Shown here: positions 63,081 through 64,000 of the stretch, piece after piece
Layout of the letters: each line of letters starts with the position of its first letter
Position numbering within the stretch: the first letter of the stretch is position 1
Assembly: GCA_964539825.1 (NCBI GenBank)
Contig: CAZIKF010000006.1
Coordinates: forward strand, 62,001-126,000
DNA: 64,000 nt
Reading direction: 5' to 3'
From: CAZIKF01 sp964539825
GTDB lineage: Bacteria > Muiribacteriota > UBA6191
Position numbers and translations under genes: made by a program
Notes under the pieces: model-generated
What the model saw: the letters and a program-made list of their open reading frames with translations, nothing else
What the model was told of the DNA's origin: nothing
The model's database searches: none

Positions 63081-63309
63081 GGCACAAAAGTCCTTCATCC
63101 ACTGGTGGTTGTGAAATTCTAGTGTACATTAATTTTAGATAGTAGGTGAAAGACGTCTAAATCGTGTTCTTTCGAAGCACAGGGGCAAGTTTCCTTTCAC
63201 ACTACTTCGTTTCCCGGCTTGAATTTTCTAGCTGTTAAACTCAGGGATTCTCCTGAAAAAATAGATGGTAGAATAATACCCAAGTTCGAGCAAAATTGAT
63301 GAAATAGCA

Positions 63310-64000
63310 ATGAAGCCAGAAGTCATGCGATCTATTTTTGAAAAGGCTTGTAGCTATATTCGCTGCGATTATATTGACAGGGAATTCATCTTAGAAAAGT
63401 GGGCCTCCATCGAAGCCGCCTATAGTGCCAGAGTCACAGAATTGTCTGAGCGAAAAGATTTCGAAGCAATGATGAGTCAGATGGTCTCAGATGAGTTGGA
63501 TTTAAGTCACTGCCAGTTCATCACCCCGCAATTGAGACAAGAAATTGAAGCTCAATCGATCCCTGAGACCGCTCCTTCTATTTTCCAAACGGTCTTTAAG
63601 ACTACCCACGAGTATTCCTATCTAAAAATCTCGACTTTCCAGATACCATTATTTCAACGAGCGCCCATATATCAGAACCTGAAGTCCATCCATGATTGTC
63701 AAAGACCCTTGATTTTGGATTTTCGACTCAACTCGGGTGGTTCCATCAGTGCCACCGGAGATTTATTAGCACCCTTTATTGGCGCGGACACCATTTACTG
63801 CTATTCAAAGCTAGCAAACTGGGAGGAGTTTCCTGATCCCCAGGTAGCTTATCCACTCCAAGAGGAAGAAAATGAAGGAAGCAGGCTAGATGTAGAAATG
63901 ACACTGAAGCATCCACACCTTCAATGGAGAACACCAAAAGAAATCGAATTCAGCCTCAAACAGGAAGTTCTACTTCTTATCGATAAGAGAAATTACTCCT
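63310..64000 (+). CDS. S41-family (C-terminal-processing-like) peptidase, 3' end outside window
   Basis: 230 codons are visible. The helical N-terminus is followed by the S41 core: LILDFRLNSGGS and a late VLLLIDKRNYS, which corresponds to the strand leading to the nucleophilic Ser that should lie just past the window. No signal peptide is evident, so it may be cytoplasmic. The 229 bp gap to creD contains a TAGAAT at 63272 as a weak -10 candidate and a TCAGG/CCTGA dyad (63241-63256). Confidence 0.75.
   Translation, partial: MKPEVMRSIFEKACSYIRCDYIDREFILEKWASIEAAYSARVTELSERKDFEAMMSQMVSDELDLSHCQFITPQLRQEIEAQSIPETAPSIFQTVFKTTHEYSYLKISTFQIPLFQRAPIYQNLKSIHDCQRPLILDFRLNSGGSISATGDLLAPFIGADTIYCYSKLANWEEFPDPQVAYPLQEEENEGSRLDVEMTLKHPHLQWRTPKEIEFSLKQEVLLLIDKRNYS

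Noticed and set aside
1..64000. CRISPR arrays, rRNA genes, replication origin
   Set aside because: I saw no regularly spaced direct repeats, no rRNA-like sequence and no DnaA-box cluster or dnaA/oriC context.

Overview
The window comes from a Gram-negative bacterium of moderate GC content (mid to high 40s by eye). It has many secreted c-type cytochromes, an outer-membrane beta-barrel, lipoproteins, sigma-54-type promoters and several class III cyclases. I cannot place it in a phylum. The mix (HzsA-like and UnbU/UnbV-like proteins, a porin-cytochrome cluster, many cyclases, KAP NTPases, a MORN-repeat lipoprotein, CreD) would fit an anaerobic or facultative member of a deep-branching group such as Myxococcota, Bdellovibrionota, SAR324, Leptospirota or Acidobacteriota. 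There are no rRNA or tRNA genes and no CRISPR array that I can see.

Layout. 1-3.3 kb: end of a PAS sensor kinase with a coupled monocluster ferredoxin, divergent from a ferritin-like diiron enzyme. 3.3-16.1 kb: a seven-gene minus-strand operon in which every junction overlaps. It encodes an HzsA-like heme/beta-propeller protein, a triheme propeller protein with a MauG-like end, an FGE-fold protein, an ApbE-FGE fusion, a pentaheme cytochrome, a fusion of an RnfD/NqrB-like membrane flavoprotein with a NuoF-like NADH-oxidising module, and a HoxU/NuoG-N-like iron-sulfur protein. 16.3-19.1 kb: a divergent UnbV (ASPIC)/UnbU (second RnfD-like) pair. 19.3-24.1 kb: a porin, a 13-heme cytochrome and an 8-heme lipoprotein behind a sigma-54-type promoter, an arrangement resembling the Geobacter porin-cytochrome conduits. 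25.5-26.2 kb: a hexaheme cytochrome with another sigma-54-type promoter.

Read together, 3-26 kb looks like an envelope electron-transfer island. NADH would be oxidised in the cytoplasm, electrons would cross the inner membrane through an ApbE-flavinylated RnfD-like protein, and periplasmic hemes and then an outer-membrane conduit would carry them outward. This is inference from domains and gene order.

26.2-31.6 kb holds two adjacent membrane cyclases whose catalytic residues are complementary: one has lost the metal aspartates, the other the Asn/Arg pair. This suggests a heterodimeric enzyme; the first gene is split by a frameshift. 31.6-45.6 kb is mixed: DUF4920, NhaC, an LNS2 phosphatase, KAP NTPase, a cPGS-like GTPase-CtlX-pirin operon, an IS3-type element with a lost catalytic Asp, a degenerate AAA/Fis protein, a lipase and a HipA pseudokinase. 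45.7-54.3 kb: methyltransferase, a cyclase-STN fusion, GNAT, an astacin-like protease, a large phosphorylase-like protein, QueA and an SDR. 54.4-64 kb: an XRE-cupin regulator with dyad operators, a highly structured noncoding region in front of a second KAP NTPase, a MORN-repeat lipoprotein between inverted repeats, a hotdog/MarR pair with a clear operator, DUF4037, CreD and the start of an S41 peptidase.
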